Position numbers and translations under genes: made by a program. From assembly GCA_963819855.1 (NCBI GenBank), contig CAWFYC010000028.1:1-64000 (forward strand): a stretch of DNA of 64,000 nt. The letters are read 5' to 3'. The notes under the pieces were generated by a model. The model saw only the letters and a program-made list of their open reading frames with translations, was not told the origin of the DNA and searched no databases. This DNA is from JAMXLO01 sp963819855. GTDB lineage: Bacteria > Pseudomonadota > Alphaproteobacteria > Acetobacterales > Acetobacteraceae. Positions 48,031-58,100 of this stretch are shown piece after piece; positions within the stretch are counted from its first letter, which is position 1; each line of letters opens with the position of its first letter.

Positions 48031-48960
48031 ATGGCCGGCAAGGTGATCATCAGTTGTGCCGTCACCGGCGCGATCCACACGCCCAGCATGTCGGACCATC
48101 TGCCGATCACGCCGGAGGAGATCGCGCGTTCCTCGATCGACGCAGCCGAGGCCGGTGCGGCGATCATCCATCTGCACGCGCGCGATCCGAACACCGGCGA
48201 ACCGACGCCCGATCCCGCGGTGTTCATGCGCTTCCTGCCGGTGATCAAGCAGAACGTCGACGCGGTGGTGAACATCACCACCGGTGGCGGGCTGAACATG
48301 ACGCTGGACGATCGGCTCGCGGCACCACTGCTGGCGAAGCCCGAGATGTGCAGCCTCAACATGGGCAGCATGAACTTCAACATCGCGCGCGCCGGCGACC
48401 GAGTGAAGACCTGGAAACATGCGTGGGAGAAGCCGTATCTCGACCGCACCGACGACCACATCTTCCGCAACACCTTCCGCGACATCGCCGGCATCGTCGA
48501 GCGGTTGGGCCGCGCGCACGGCACGCGGTTCGAGTTCGAGTGCTACGACGTCGGGCACCTGTACAACCTGGCGTATTGCCTCGATCAGAAGATCGTCGAG
48601 CCGCCGATGTTCGTGCAGACGATCTTCGGTATTCTCGGCGGCATCGGCGCCGATCCGCGCAATCTGCTGTTCATGAAGGAGACCGCCGACAAGCTGTTCG
48701 GCGATGCCTACGTCTGGTCGGTGCTGGCGGCGGGGCGGCATCAGATGGCGTTCACCACTATGGCCGGCATCCTCGGCGGCAATGTGCGCGTCGGGCTGGA
48801 GGACAGCCTGTATATCGGCCGCGGCGCATTGGCGAAGTCGAATGCCGAGCAGGTGGCGAAGATCCGCCGCATCCTGGAGGAACTCAGCCTGGAGATCGCG
48901 ACGCCGAAGGAGGCGCGGGAGATCCTCAAGCTGAAGGGTGGCGATCGCGTTGGGTTCTAG
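48031..48960 (+). CDS. BKACE / 3-keto-5-aminohexanoate cleavage enzyme family protein
   Basis: 309 residues from ATG 48031 after a gggagg site. TIM-barrel of the DUF849/BKACE family: zinc ligands His47 and His49 in IIHLHARDP, ITTGGG, SLNMGSMNF, YDVGHLYNL and GLEDSLYIGRG near the end. BKACE enzymes condense a beta-keto acid with acetyl-CoA to give acetoacetate and a CoA ester; the true keto acid is unknown. The upstream dehydrogenase could make that keto acid from a hydroxy acid. Confidence 0.9.
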   Translation: MAGKVIISCAVTGAIHTPSMSDHLPITPEEIARSSIDAAEAGAAIIHLHARDPNTGEPTPDPAVFMRFLPVIKQNVDAVVNITTGGGLNMTLDDRLAAPLLAKPEMCSLNMGSMNFNIARAGDRVKTWKHAWEKPYLDRTDDHIFRNTFRDIAGIVERLGRAHGTRFEFECYDVGHLYNLAYCLDQKIVEPPMFVQTIFGILGGIGADPRNLLFMKETADKLFGDAYVWSVLAAGRHQMAFTTMAGILGGNVRVGLEDSLYIGRGALAKSNAEQVAKIRRILEELSLEIATPKEAREILKLKGGDRVGF

Positions 48961-49060
48961 TTTGGGGACTTCTCCAACGCTGCTCAATCGAACTCATTGC
49001 GCCCTTTCGGAGCGCCCACGCGCCTGACATAAGGGGGCCTTATGCGGCACGGGGAATAAA

Positions 49061-50725
49061 CTACCCGGCCTCGTGAGCCGGCCCGTCGTCGGTCTCGGAT
49101 TCCGGCTCATTTGCCTCCGCGATCAGGCGCCGTAACGTCAGTTTCGCATCATTCGCGAGTTGCACAAAGCGCACCCGCTCATCATAGCGCAAGCCCAGGT
49201 CAAGCAAAGTGGTCGTGTCTTGCGGTGAAAGCGCCGGCAGCCGCATCCCCTTGGCCTCGAGGATCCAGTCCACTCCGTAAGTATAGGCTAGGATCTGCGA
49301 TCCCTCGCCACGCAGTCGTTCGTACACCTCATCAACGAAGTCCACGAGCATCGAGTAACTGCTCGCCTTCAATCGACAGTCGCGCCCTTCATAATAGAGG
49401 CGGATATTTCCGTTCCACTGCCGCGGCTTCCCTCGGTCTCCGGTTGGCACCCGCCTAGCTAATTGCTCCGGCGTAAATATATCTATCAGCGGCACGTTCA
49501 GATGCTCCAGTAGCGAGATGATCTGGCCCGATACGGAGTTTGGCCCCAACTCTCCCCTTCGCAGGCCGCGAGGGTGCCGTGCTATGTCGAGCAAACGTTC
49601 CAGTAGTAGGTCCCGTGTTGCGGAAGGCAAACTGCGCGCACCCACGATCCTGCGCAAAGCGCGCAATATGCGCCCCAACGCTGCATCGCGCACATGTGGC
49701 CGCAATGCCTCAATCAAAACAGATGCATACCGGCTTTCGCGGCGCACATAAATGACAATCGCTGCGCAGAATAATGCCGCGTCGTCACCCTCGGTAAGCA
49801 ATTCATCTACAACCGCAACACTGGTCAGCGTTGGAGAGCAAATCCCGATCGGTTTGGCTAAATTCTGCAGAACTTTGAAGTCCACGCTCCGTCCGGAGGC
49901 GAATGCCCCTCGCACTTTGGTCACCGACGCGCGAATAGTCTCGACCGCCCGAGCAGAGTCGGACGTTGCCAACTCGGGCGTGAGGAAGACATCACCTCTT
50001 AGATCCCCGTACAGGATCGGCACATCAATCTGGTCCACCACATCGCGCATGGCGTTGTAAGCACGCGTGCGCAGGCGAAGCCATTCCATCGTCTCGGCTA
50101 CGGACAGGCGACCATCCCGGTCCTTATCGGACTGCTCTGGCGCCTTGAAGGCTTCGATCAGGAATGACGTCATGATTCCGCCGCCTAGCTCAGTTGATTC
50201 CCGAGCCACTGAGAATCTCTCGCTCGCAGCAATCACTAAGCTCGCAGAGTCACGCGATTCGGCGTCGAGGCGATTGCCGGGATTGTCAGCGGCTCCCTTC
50301 GTGCCCCAGGGCTGCCCGACCGCGGCGCCGGAATGACAACAATCCAGGATCAGGATCTTCGTCCCGGCGATGCAGTTCTCCAGGATGCTTCGGATCGTAC
50401 TCAGCGGCATGGCTGTGGTGACAAGTCTGTTTGTCAGCTGCGTCGTTCCACACAGAAGATAAAGGCCGGTTTTCGGGAGGTAGCCATGCCCGGAGAAGTA
50501 GATCAGTAGAAGATCGCCTCGCTGGCTGTCCGATGCGAACGCGTCCAATTCGTGTAGATGCTCTGCCGCGCTTCGCCGCACCGACACATGGACGTGGTAG
50601 CCGAGTGTATCCGACGAGAGTGTTTCTGCTAACCGCAACGCGTCCTGTTCCGCAAAGGTAAGCGGCTTGACGGCGCCCTCCGAAGGGCCGTTTTCACCGA
50701 TAATGAACGCCCGCCTTCGGGTCAC
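49061..50725 (-). CDS. caspase-like (C14) protease with long C-terminal region
   Basis: 554 residues. Residues 1-250 are a caspase/metacaspase p20-like domain: start RRAFIIGENG, strand DLLLIYFSGHGYL with catalytic His80, strand ILILDCCHSG with catalytic Cys130, and CCxSG context as in bacterial C14 peptidases. A canonical EF-hand-type loop DKDRDGRLSVAE (200-211) follows, common in this family. Residues 260-554 resemble no family I know: helical, with LRRIVGARSLP, IRLYYEGRDCRLKASSYSML and TYGVDWILEAKG. The start overlaps the upstream gene by 4 bases. Probable effector of a conflict or programmed-death unit, activated by its small partners; that role is inference. Confidence 0.82.
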   Translation of the reverse strand: MTRRRAFIIGENGPSEGAVKPLTFAEQDALRLAETLSSDTLGYHVHVSVRRSAAEHLHELDAFASDSQRGDLLLIYFSGHGYLPKTGLYLLCGTTQLTNRLVTTAMPLSTIRSILENCIAGTKILILDCCHSGAAVGQPWGTKGAADNPGNRLDAESRDSASLVIAASERFSVARESTELGGGIMTSFLIEAFKAPEQSDKDRDGRLSVAETMEWLRLRTRAYNAMRDVVDQIDVPILYGDLRGDVFLTPELATSDSARAVETIRASVTKVRGAFASGRSVDFKVLQNLAKPIGICSPTLTSVAVVDELLTEGDDAALFCAAIVIYVRRESRYASVLIEALRPHVRDAALGRILRALRRIVGARSLPSATRDLLLERLLDIARHPRGLRRGELGPNSVSGQIISLLEHLNVPLIDIFTPEQLARRVPTGDRGKPRQWNGNIRLYYEGRDCRLKASSYSMLVDFVDEVYERLRGEGSQILAYTYGVDWILEAKGMRLPALSPQDTTTLLDLGLRYDERVRFVQLANDAKLTLRRLIAEANEPESETDDGPAHEAG

Positions 50726-51033
50726 TTCGCGTCGATCCGTAACGTTGTTTTGCCACCCTTCTTGCCTTCGACGGCCACTGCCTTGGGAAAGCGCGCTTTG
50801 ATGACCGCCATGATCAAGGGATTTAGCGCCTTTATGACAGCCGCGGACGCAAAGAGAATCATGGCGACATCCTTGCGTCCGGAATCACCTGACGCTGGTG
50901 AGACATCCAGATCTAGCCCGCGACGATCCGCAAGAGAGGCGATCTCGAAGGCCAGGTTGGTTTGGCTCTCTCCGAGCCATTGAGCGATTACCGAATCGAC
51001 CTCGACCTCCAAACATTCCGATTCCACAAACAT
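50722..51033 (-). CDS. small membrane-associated partner of the caspase, EACC1-like layout
   Basis: 103 residues. N-terminal acidic strand-helix part (VEVDSVIAQWLGESQTNLAF), a hydrophobic stretch AMILFASAAVIKALNPLIMA (about 57-76) and a basic C-terminal strand pair (KAVAVEGKKGGKTTLRID). This three-part layout resembles the effector-associated constant component (EACC1) proteins found beside peptidase and caspase effectors in predicted NTP-dependent conflict systems; similarity is by eye only. The stop overlaps the caspase start (ATGA), so the two are co-translated. Confidence 0.6.
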   Translation of the reverse strand: MFVESECLEVEVDSVIAQWLGESQTNLAFEIASLADRRGLDLDVSPASGDSGRKDVAMILFASAAVIKALNPLIMAVIKARFPKAVAVEGKKGGKTTLRIDAK

Positions 51034-51075
51034 ACCCTCCAGACAGAAAGTTCAAAGTCCGCGACAGCGACTGAT

Positions 51076-51312
51076 CTATCCCGAGAATACATTACCTGCA
51101 GCCCATGTCGTTCCTTCCCAGCGAAAAGGTGTTGCTGCGCTTCGGTTGTCTATCCTTAAAGTGAAAGGATACGGCGCGCTCACCTTAAGTGCGGTTTGCG
51201 TGAGCGTAATCCCGGTGAATAGATATTCTCCCGCATGATACCGTCCATTCTCATACGTGAGCCAGCCTCCGGGTCGAAAACTGCGGAGCCGTATGAATAT
51301 TTTCCTTGACAT
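51076..51312 (-). CDS. small beta-rich protein, first gene of the caspase unit
   Basis: 78 residues from ATG 51312 (aaaggggc site). Alternating strands: KIFIRLRSFRPGG, YENGRYHAGEYLFTGITLTQ, LKVSAPYPFTLRID and FRWEGTTWAAGNVFSG. No signal peptide, membrane helix or cysteine. No family recognised. It lies 42 bases before the EACC1-like gene in the same direction and could be a sensor, adaptor or inhibitor of the protease. The region upstream is divergent to a conserved protein gene. Confidence 0.6.
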   Translation of the reverse strand: MSRKIFIRLRSFRPGGWLTYENGRYHAGEYLFTGITLTQTALKVSAPYPFTLRIDNRSAATPFRWEGTTWAAGNVFSG

Positions 51313-51339
51313 CGTCGCCCCTTTGTTCTTGTTACGTTC

Positions 51340-51815
51340 ATGACGGCCGTGGCCCGAGCCCAGCCCCAAGCACCGAACCCAGCCGCAGCTTCCGTCTGCT
51401 CAACCCGATCCGCAAGCTGATCGGCTACGGCCGCGAACTCGTCACCACGGTCCGCGGCCGGGCTCGAACCGCGGCAGCCACGGCACCCGCCGCCCCGCGC
51501 GTTGCCGAGACCGATCCGTGCCTTGCACGTCTGCCCAGCGCAGCGCAGATCGCAGCCGAGCTCCGCCGCCGTTCGATCGGCGACGTCATCGGCGATATCT
51601 GCCGCGACCTCGGGATCACCGGGAGCCATCCGCTGTGGCGGGAAGTGCACCTGGCCATGACCCGGCACTGCGGCGGCTATGTCCGCCTGGTGCAGGACAT
51701 CATCGACCGGGCATGCTCGCTATCTGCCCAGCTCCTGTCCGCAGCCACCCCAGCCGCATCGCGACGATTGACCTTGCGGATCGAGGCACCAGTCGGCACC
51801 GGGCCGCCCCCCTGA
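51340..51815 (+). pseudogene. conserved hypothetical protein, one frameshift near its start
   Basis: From ATG 51340 the frame reads MTAVARAQPQAPNPA, then needs one extra C (CCC read as CC near 51388) to join SFRLLNPIRKLIGYGRELV. The remainder has LARLPSAAQIAAELRRRSIG, DVIGDICRDLGITGSHPLW and LVQDIIDRACS. Restored length is 158. I recall similar proteins in Acetobacteraceae, all of unknown function. Without correction only an alternative TTG start at 51306 is available. Confidence 0.6.
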
Positions 51816-51931
51816 ACCCAACTGATCGAGACGTCCCGCACGGGACTCGCCATTGCCAGCCCCGCGGCTCTGATTCGTCTGGTACCCAGCGGCTCTTTGC
51901 GCCAACCGTTCATCCCGCCGCACTGAGAAAG

Positions 51932-52074
51932 GAAAATGGAACCGCAAATCACGCAAACAGGCACCGGCCATTCGGCATGATGGCGTCACGATTAACGAAT
52001 ATGCTATGGCCCGACTGGTCCAGTGAAGCACCGGCATCATTTGCGTGTTTTGCGTGTTTTGCGGTTCCATTTTC
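51932..52074. repeat. imperfect inverted repeat, arms about 27 bp
   Basis: Arms gaaaatggaaccgcaaatca (from 51932) and its near reverse complement ending ggttccattttc (52047-52074) are separated by 88 bases. The arms contain cgcaaa/acgcaaa words, a pattern I have seen as intergenic dispersed repeats. The stretch 51816-52144 has no gene. Confidence 0.6.
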
Positions 52075-52144
52075 TTGCCCGTGCAGCCCGCAAAGCAACT
52101 CGCCGTTCGGCACCGGTGCCTCCACCATCATGTCAGCCATCTCA

Positions 52145-53434
52145 TCAACCAAGCCGTGCAACGCGCCCCGCGACCATGCGGATCTTGCGCGGTGCGGCGA
52201 GCCAGATGGCGACTGCCGACAGCAGGCTGCAACCAATCGCGATCCAGAAGGCAATCGTGTAGCTGCCGGTCGCATCGTGCAGCGCGCCGGTGAGCCAAGG
52301 CCCGGCCGCCCCGCCGCCGATCGAGGCCAGCATCAGCGTGCCGAAGATCGAGCCGTAATGCCGGCCCTGAAAGATCTCGGCCGGTATCGCGCCGATCACC
52401 GACGTGATGCCGTAGCCGAGTGCGCCTTGCACGACGATCATCAGATACAGCAGTGACGGCGTCGGCGACTGGCGCAGCAACAACAGCAGCAGAAGAGCCG
52501 TGGTGAAGCCCAGGCTGCCGACCACCCAGACGAATTCCCGCCCGATCCGATCCGATAAATGTCCGAGTGCGATCTGTCCCGGGATGCCGGCGAGACTAAC
52601 GCCGCCCAGCGCCCACGCGGCGAGAGTGGGCGTGAAGCCGATCTCCACCAGATACTTCGTCTGATGCACCTGCACCGCATACCAAACGAACAAGGCGCAG
52701 AAGTAGCCGACGGCAAGCCACCAGAAGCGCGCCGTCCGCATGGCACGAACCAGCGTCCACTCCACCGCGACCCAGTCAGGATCGACGACATTGGCAATCG
52801 CTCTGCGCGCTGTCGTCGCATGCGACGCACTGTCGCCATCGGGTTGCAGTCCGATATCCTCCGGCCGTCGTCGCACCAAAAGATTGAGCGGCAGCAGCAG
52901 CACCAGCACCACGATGCCCAGTACCAGGCATGCGCTGCGCCAGCCGGTGCGCACGATCATGCTTTGCAGCCAGGGCAGCAGGATGATGGACCCGACGCCG
53001 ACCCCGGAAAACGCCAGGCTCATTGCCAGACCGCGACGTCGGACGAACCAGTTGGGCAGGAACAGTCCCTGGCCGGTATAGCCCAAGCAGACGCTGCCGC
53101 CGCCGACCAGCATGCCGAGCGTCGCATAGAGTTGCCACGGCTGCTGCACCAGCGTCGCGAGCAGCAGTCCCGATCCGATCAGGATCACGCCCAATTCGTT
53201 CACGATGAGCGGGCCGCGCCGGTCCATCAGCCTGCCCAGCGACGGGCTCATGATCGCCGAGACGATGAAGCCGAACGAGAACGCACCGGCGGTGGTGCCG
53301 CGATCCCAGCCGAACTCGTCGAGGATCGGCGGGAACAGCAGCGAGAACGCGGTGCGTGCGTTCACCGCGACGCCCATGGTGACGAACACCACCGCGACGA
53401 TCACCCAGCCATAGAAAATCGGCAGACGCCTCAT
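52145..53434 (-). CDS. MFS transporter (OxlT/monocarboxylate-porter-like)
   Basis: 429 residues, 12 membrane helices. The start MRRLPIFYGWVIVAVVFVTM with FYGW, and LPNWFVRRRGLAMSLAFSG after TM4, are typical of the oxalate/formate antiporter and MCT-like branch of MFS, which moves organic acids. Motif A-like GRLMDRRGP follows TM2. It overlaps the upstream VOC gene by 4 bases, so both should be made together and may handle the same organic compound. Confidence 0.85.
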   Translation of the reverse strand: MRRLPIFYGWVIVAVVFVTMGVAVNARTAFSLLFPPILDEFGWDRGTTAGAFSFGFIVSAIMSPSLGRLMDRRGPLIVNELGVILIGSGLLLATLVQQPWQLYATLGMLVGGGSVCLGYTGQGLFLPNWFVRRRGLAMSLAFSGVGVGSIILLPWLQSMIVRTGWRSACLVLGIVVLVLLLPLNLLVRRRPEDIGLQPDGDSASHATTARRAIANVVDPDWVAVEWTLVRAMRTARFWWLAVGYFCALFVWYAVQVHQTKYLVEIGFTPTLAAWALGGVSLAGIPGQIALGHLSDRIGREFVWVVGSLGFTTALLLLLLLRQSPTPSLLYLMIVVQGALGYGITSVIGAIPAEIFQGRHYGSIFGTLMLASIGGGAAGPWLTGALHDATGSYTIAFWIAIGCSLLSAVAIWLAAPRKIRMVAGRVARLG

Positions 53435-53865
53435 CGCGCCGCGGCCCTCCGCCGCGCCTCGCGGGCTTGGCGTTCGCCGTACTTCATCCCCTCCAGCTTC
53501 AGTCCGTCGGGATCGAGGAAGAACACCGCGTAGTAATCGTCGTAGTATTCCCCGGCCGGATCGACGATGGTCGCACCGAGCTCGTGCAGGAACGCCTGCA
53601 ACGCGTCGACGTCCTTGCGGCTGCGCAACTGGAACGCGTAATGGTGGAACCCGACATCGCCGGCGCGGTACTTGTGCTTGCGACCCTCGGCATCGGCCGG
53701 ACCGATCCAGAAACGCGTCTTGCCGTTGGTCCAGCCGACCGCGTCGTCGTATTCATCCGAGATCTCGAAGCCGAGGAACTCGAACAGCCGCCCATAAAAG
53801 GCCTTCGACCTTGCGTAGTCGCCGACCCTGATCACCAGATGATCGATCCCCACGACACGCACCAT
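53431..53865 (-). CDS. VOC family (glyoxalase/dioxygenase-like) protein
   Basis: 144 residues from ATG 53865, just before VRVVGIDHLVIRVGDY. Metal ligands: His8 in GIDHLVIRV, His in VGFHHYAFQ and Glu in LKLEGMKYG. Two beta-alpha-beta-beta-beta modules as usual. It is of the type often called glyoxalase/bleomycin-resistance protein; the reaction is unknown. Overlaps the MFS gene by ATGA. Divergent from the RND operon across 83 bases. Confidence 0.85.
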   Translation of the reverse strand: MVRVVGIDHLVIRVGDYARSKAFYGRLFEFLGFEISDEYDDAVGWTNGKTRFWIGPADAEGRKHKYRAGDVGFHHYAFQLRSRKDVDALQAFLHELGATIVDPAGEYYDDYYAVFFLDPDGLKLEGMKYGERQAREARRRAAAR

Positions 53866-53948
53866 GCTGCCCTCCTGGTCTCCCGGTCGCCGACCGTTAC
53901 CCGGACGCGATTGCGCGTGATAGCATGGGGCCATAGGGTGCGCGCCCC

Positions 53949-55145
53949 ATGATCCTGTCGCGGCAGTTCGTCGTTCGGGCCGGTGTTGTCGGCGCGCTGT
54001 CCGTGCTGGCGGCGGGAACCGCGCTGTACCTGACGGATGCCAAACTCGATGTCGCCGGGCTGCGCGACCGCGTGGTGGCGACCACCGTCGTGCCGCCACC
54101 CGCCAGCACGCCGGTGCCGGTCTCGATCGGGCTGTCGCGCTCCGAGCCGGTAAAGATCTATCTCACCGGCATCGGCACCGTGCAGGCCTACAACACGGTG
54201 GCGATCAAGAGCCGTGTCGACGGCGAGATCATGCAGGTGGTGTTCCAGGAAGGTCAGGACGTGAAGGCCGGTGATCCGCTGGCGATCATCGATCCGCGGC
54301 CATTCACCGCGCAGTTGGCGCAGCAGCGCGCCGCCCGCGCCAAGGACGAGGCGCTGCTGCAAGGCGCGGTGCTCGATCTGAAGCGCTACGAGGACCTGTC
54401 GCGGCGTGATTTCGCCTCGCACCAGCAGGTGGACCAGCAACGGGCGCAGGTCGATCAGTATCGCGCGCAGCTCGACAGCGACCAGGCGCAGATCGACTAT
54501 GCGCAGACCCAGCTCGGCTACACCACGATCCGTTCGCCGATCGAAGGACGCGCGGGCATCCGCCAGATCGACCAGGGCAATTTCGTGCACGCCGCGGACA
54601 ACACGCCGATGGTGGTGATCACGCAGTTGCGGCCGATCTCGGTGATCTTCACGCTGGCCGCCAGTTCGGTCGCGCAGGGCAGGCTGACGCCTGGTCAGAC
54701 CCACATCCCGGTGATCGCGATGGCGGCGGACGACCGCACCAGGCTGGACGAGGGGACCATCGATCTGGTGGACAATCAGGTCGATCAATCGACCGGCACC
54801 ATCAAGCTGAAGGCCAGTTTCCCCAACCGGGACCTGCATCTCTGGCCCGGCAACTTTGTCAACGGCCGGATCGTCGTGGATGAGCGCCCGGCCGGCGTCA
54901 CGGTTCCGGCAGCGGCGTTGCGGCATGGACCGCGCGGCGACTTCGTCTGGATGGTCTCGCATGAACAAAAGGCCGAATCGCGTACCGTGACCGCCGGCCA
55001 GTCGATCGATGGCCGCGTGCTGATCGAGCACGGCCTGAAGCCGGACGAGCAGGTGGTGACCGACGGGCACTTCCGGCTCGAACCTGGGGTAACAGTCGAC
55101 ATCGTCGGCCGCGAGCAGGATGCGCCACGCCCGCGCAACGGCTGA
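53949..55145 (+). CDS. RND efflux periplasmic adaptor (MdtA-like)
   Basis: 398 residues. N-terminal membrane anchor (VVGALSVLAAGTALYLT), barrel-sandwich half GTVQAYNTVAIKSRVDGEIM, alpha-hairpin (about 125-175: LDLKRYEDLSRRDFASHQQV), second half TTIRSPIEGRAGIRQIDQGN and a C-terminal beta-barrel. This is the HlyD/MFP family linking an inner-membrane RND pump to a TolC-type channel. No Cys lipidation. Its stop is directly followed by the ATG of the first RND permease. No outer-membrane channel gene is in the window. Confidence 0.9.
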   Translation: MILSRQFVVRAGVVGALSVLAAGTALYLTDAKLDVAGLRDRVVATTVVPPPASTPVPVSIGLSRSEPVKIYLTGIGTVQAYNTVAIKSRVDGEIMQVVFQEGQDVKAGDPLAIIDPRPFTAQLAQQRAARAKDEALLQGAVLDLKRYEDLSRRDFASHQQVDQQRAQVDQYRAQLDSDQAQIDYAQTQLGYTTIRSPIEGRAGIRQIDQGNFVHAADNTPMVVITQLRPISVIFTLAASSVAQGRLTPGQTHIPVIAMAADDRTRLDEGTIDLVDNQVDQSTGTIKLKASFPNRDLHLWPGNFVNGRIVVDERPAGVTVPAAALRHGPRGDFVWMVSHEQKAESRTVTAGQSIDGRVLIEHGLKPDEQVVTDGHFRLEPGVTVDIVGREQDAPRPRNG

Positions 55146-58100
55146 ATGATCTCTGCACCGTTCATCCTGCGCCCGGTCGCGACGACACTCTTGACCGTCG
55201 CCGTGGTCGTGCTGGGACTGCTCGGCTACCGGCTGCTGCCGGTGGCGGCATTGCCCGATGTAGATTTCCCGACGATCCAGGTGGTGACCGCGTTTCCTGG
55301 CGCTTCGCCCGACGTGGTGGAGACGTCGGTGACCACGCCGCTGGAGCATCATTTCGGCCAGATCTCCGGCCTGACCAACATGAGTTCCACCAGTGCCTAC
55401 GGCACCAGCCAGATCACGCTGACCTTCGATCTGTCGCGCGGCATCGATGCCGCGGCGCAGGACGTGCAGGCGTCGATCGATGCCTCGGCCGGTTGGGTTC
55501 CGATCGCGCTGCTGCCCGGACCGCCGGTGTATCATGCGGTCAATCCGGCCGATGTTCCGGTGCTGATCCTGGCGCTGACCTCCGACACGCTGCCGTTGCA
55601 CCAGGTCAACGACTACGCCGCGACCACGATGGTGCAGAAGCTGTCGCAGATCAGCGGCGTCGGCGCGGTAACCGTGGAGGGCGGCCAGACCCGCGCGGTG
55701 CGATTGCAGGCCGATGTGGCGAAGCTCGCCGGCCTCGGCCTGTCGCTCGAGGATGTGCGGCGCGCGGTGGCGGCCAGCACGGTGGACAACCCGAAGGGTC
55801 AGCTCGACGGCGCGCACCAGGCATTCCAGATCGGTGCCAACGATCAGTTGCTGAGTGCCGACACCTACGAGGCGACCGTGATCGCCTATCGCAACGGTGC
55901 GCCCGTGCTGCTGCGCGATATCGGCCGCGCGCTGGACGGCGTGGAGAATGCCGAACTGGCGGCGTGGTACAACGGTGCACCGGCGGTGATCCTCGACATT
56001 CAGCGCCAGCCTGGCGCCAACACCATTCAGGTGGTGCAGGCGGTGCGAGCGCTGCTGCCGAAGCTGACGGCCAGCTTGCCACCTTCGCTGAAGATCTCCG
56101 TGGTCACCGATCGCACCACGACGATCCGCGCCGCCATCGCCGATGTGCAGTTCACGCTGCTGCTGACCGTAGCGCTGGTGGTGATGGTGATCTTCCTGTT
56201 CCTGCGCAAGCTGTGGGCAACGGTGATCCCCTCGATCGCGCTGCCGGTGTCGCTGATCGCCACGTTCGGCGGCATGGCGATGCTGGGCTACACGCTGGAC
56301 AATCTGTCGCTGATGGCGCTGACGATCGCTGCGGGCTTCGTGGTGGACGATGCGATCGTGATGATCGAGAACATCGCGCGCTACGTCGAGGCCGGCGAGA
56401 CGCCGCTTGCCGCCGCGCTGAAGGGCGCACGGCAGATCGGCTTCACCGTGGTTTCGCTGACCGTGTCGCTGATCGCGGTGTTCATTCCGCTGCTGTTGAT
56501 GGGTGGCGTGGTCGGGCGGCTGTTCCGCGAATTCGCCATCACGCTGTCGATGGCCGTGCTGATCTCCGGCGTGCTGTCGCTGACGCTCACGCCGATGATG
56601 TGCGCCCAGTTCCTGCGCCGGGATCCGCCCGGCCATCGGCCGAATGCGCTGTTCCGCGGGAGCGAGCACGCCTTCGATGCGACCCGCGACGCCTATCTGC
56701 GCAGCCTGGACCGGGTGCTGCGACATCGGATGGCCACCCTGTTCTGCACCGGCCTGACGCTGGTGGCGACGATCTGGCTGTATGTGGTGATCCCCAAAGG
56801 TTTCCTGCCGCAGCAGGACACCGGGCTGCTGGTCGGTGTCACCGATGCGGCGCAGGACATTTCGTTCGCCACCATGGCAGAACGCCAGCGCGCACTGGCC
56901 GAGGCGATCGCGCACGACCCCGCGGTGCGGGCGGTGGATAGTTTCGTCGGCGTCGGCACGGTCAATCCGACCCTCAACAGCGGTCGGCTCTATATCGACA
57001 TCGGCCCACCGGACCGTCGCCATGCCTCGATGGAGACGATCATGCAGCGCCTGCGCGCCGTGGTCGCCGGTGTGCCTGGCATCACGCTGCATCTCCAGCC
57101 GGTGCAGGACGTGACGATCGAAACGCGGCCGTCGCCGACGCAATACCAGTACGTGCTGCAGGACCTCGATCCGCTGGAGCTGCGGACCTGGACGCAGCGT
57201 CTGCTCGATGCGCTGCGGCACGATGCGACCTTCGCCGACGTCGCCAGCGACCAGCAGGACGAGGGCTTGCAGATGGCGATCCGCGTCGATCGTGCCGCGG
57301 CGGCGCGCTACGGCGTGACGATGAACGTGATCGACAACATGCTGTATGACGCGTTCGGACAGCGGCAGATCGCCATGGTGTATTCGCCGTTGACGCAGTA
57401 CCACGTGGTGCTGGAGGCGTCGCCATCGTTTCGCGTCGATGCCTCGGTTCTCGACCGGATCTATGTCACTGCGGCGAATGCAGCTGGCCGCAAGCACGGA
57501 TGACGCGGCGAGTGGCGTCAGTGGCGGATTCCACGCCGCTTCAGCGCCAATCCCGCTGTCCACGTTCGCGCACGTCGGACCGCCAGGTGGCGCCGCTTGC
57601 TGATCACGCATCAGGGGCTGTTTCCGTCCGCCACCATCTCATTCAATTTGCCCGCCGGTGTGGCGCTGGGTCAGGCGGTCGAAGAGCTGCATCGCGCCGA
57701 ACGCCGGATCGGCACGCCGGACGCAATAACCACCAGTCTGGCGGGCTCCGCTGCCGAATTCACCGCGTCGCTGTCGAGCGAGAGGCTGCTGATCCTGGCA
57801 GCGATCGTCACGGTCTACATCGTGCTGGGCGTGCTCTACGAGAGCTTCATCCATCCGATCACCATCCTGTCCACGCTGCCGTCCGCCGGCGTCGGCGCGC
57901 TGCTCGCCCTGATGCTGTGCGGCGAGAGCCTGGACCTGATTTCGTTGATCGGCATCATTCTGCTGATCGGCATCGTGAAGAAGAACGCCATCATGATGGT
58001 GGACTTCGCGCTGGATGCCGAACGCAGCGAGGGCCGGACACCAGAGGAATCGATCCGGCAGGCATGCCGGCTGCGTTATCGGCCGATCATGATGACGACG

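Noticed and set aside
53832..57611. 1,259-codon open frame on the minus strand
   Set aside because: It is antisense to the RND adaptor and permease and is His/Arg/Gln-rich; a GC-rich codon shadow, not a gene.
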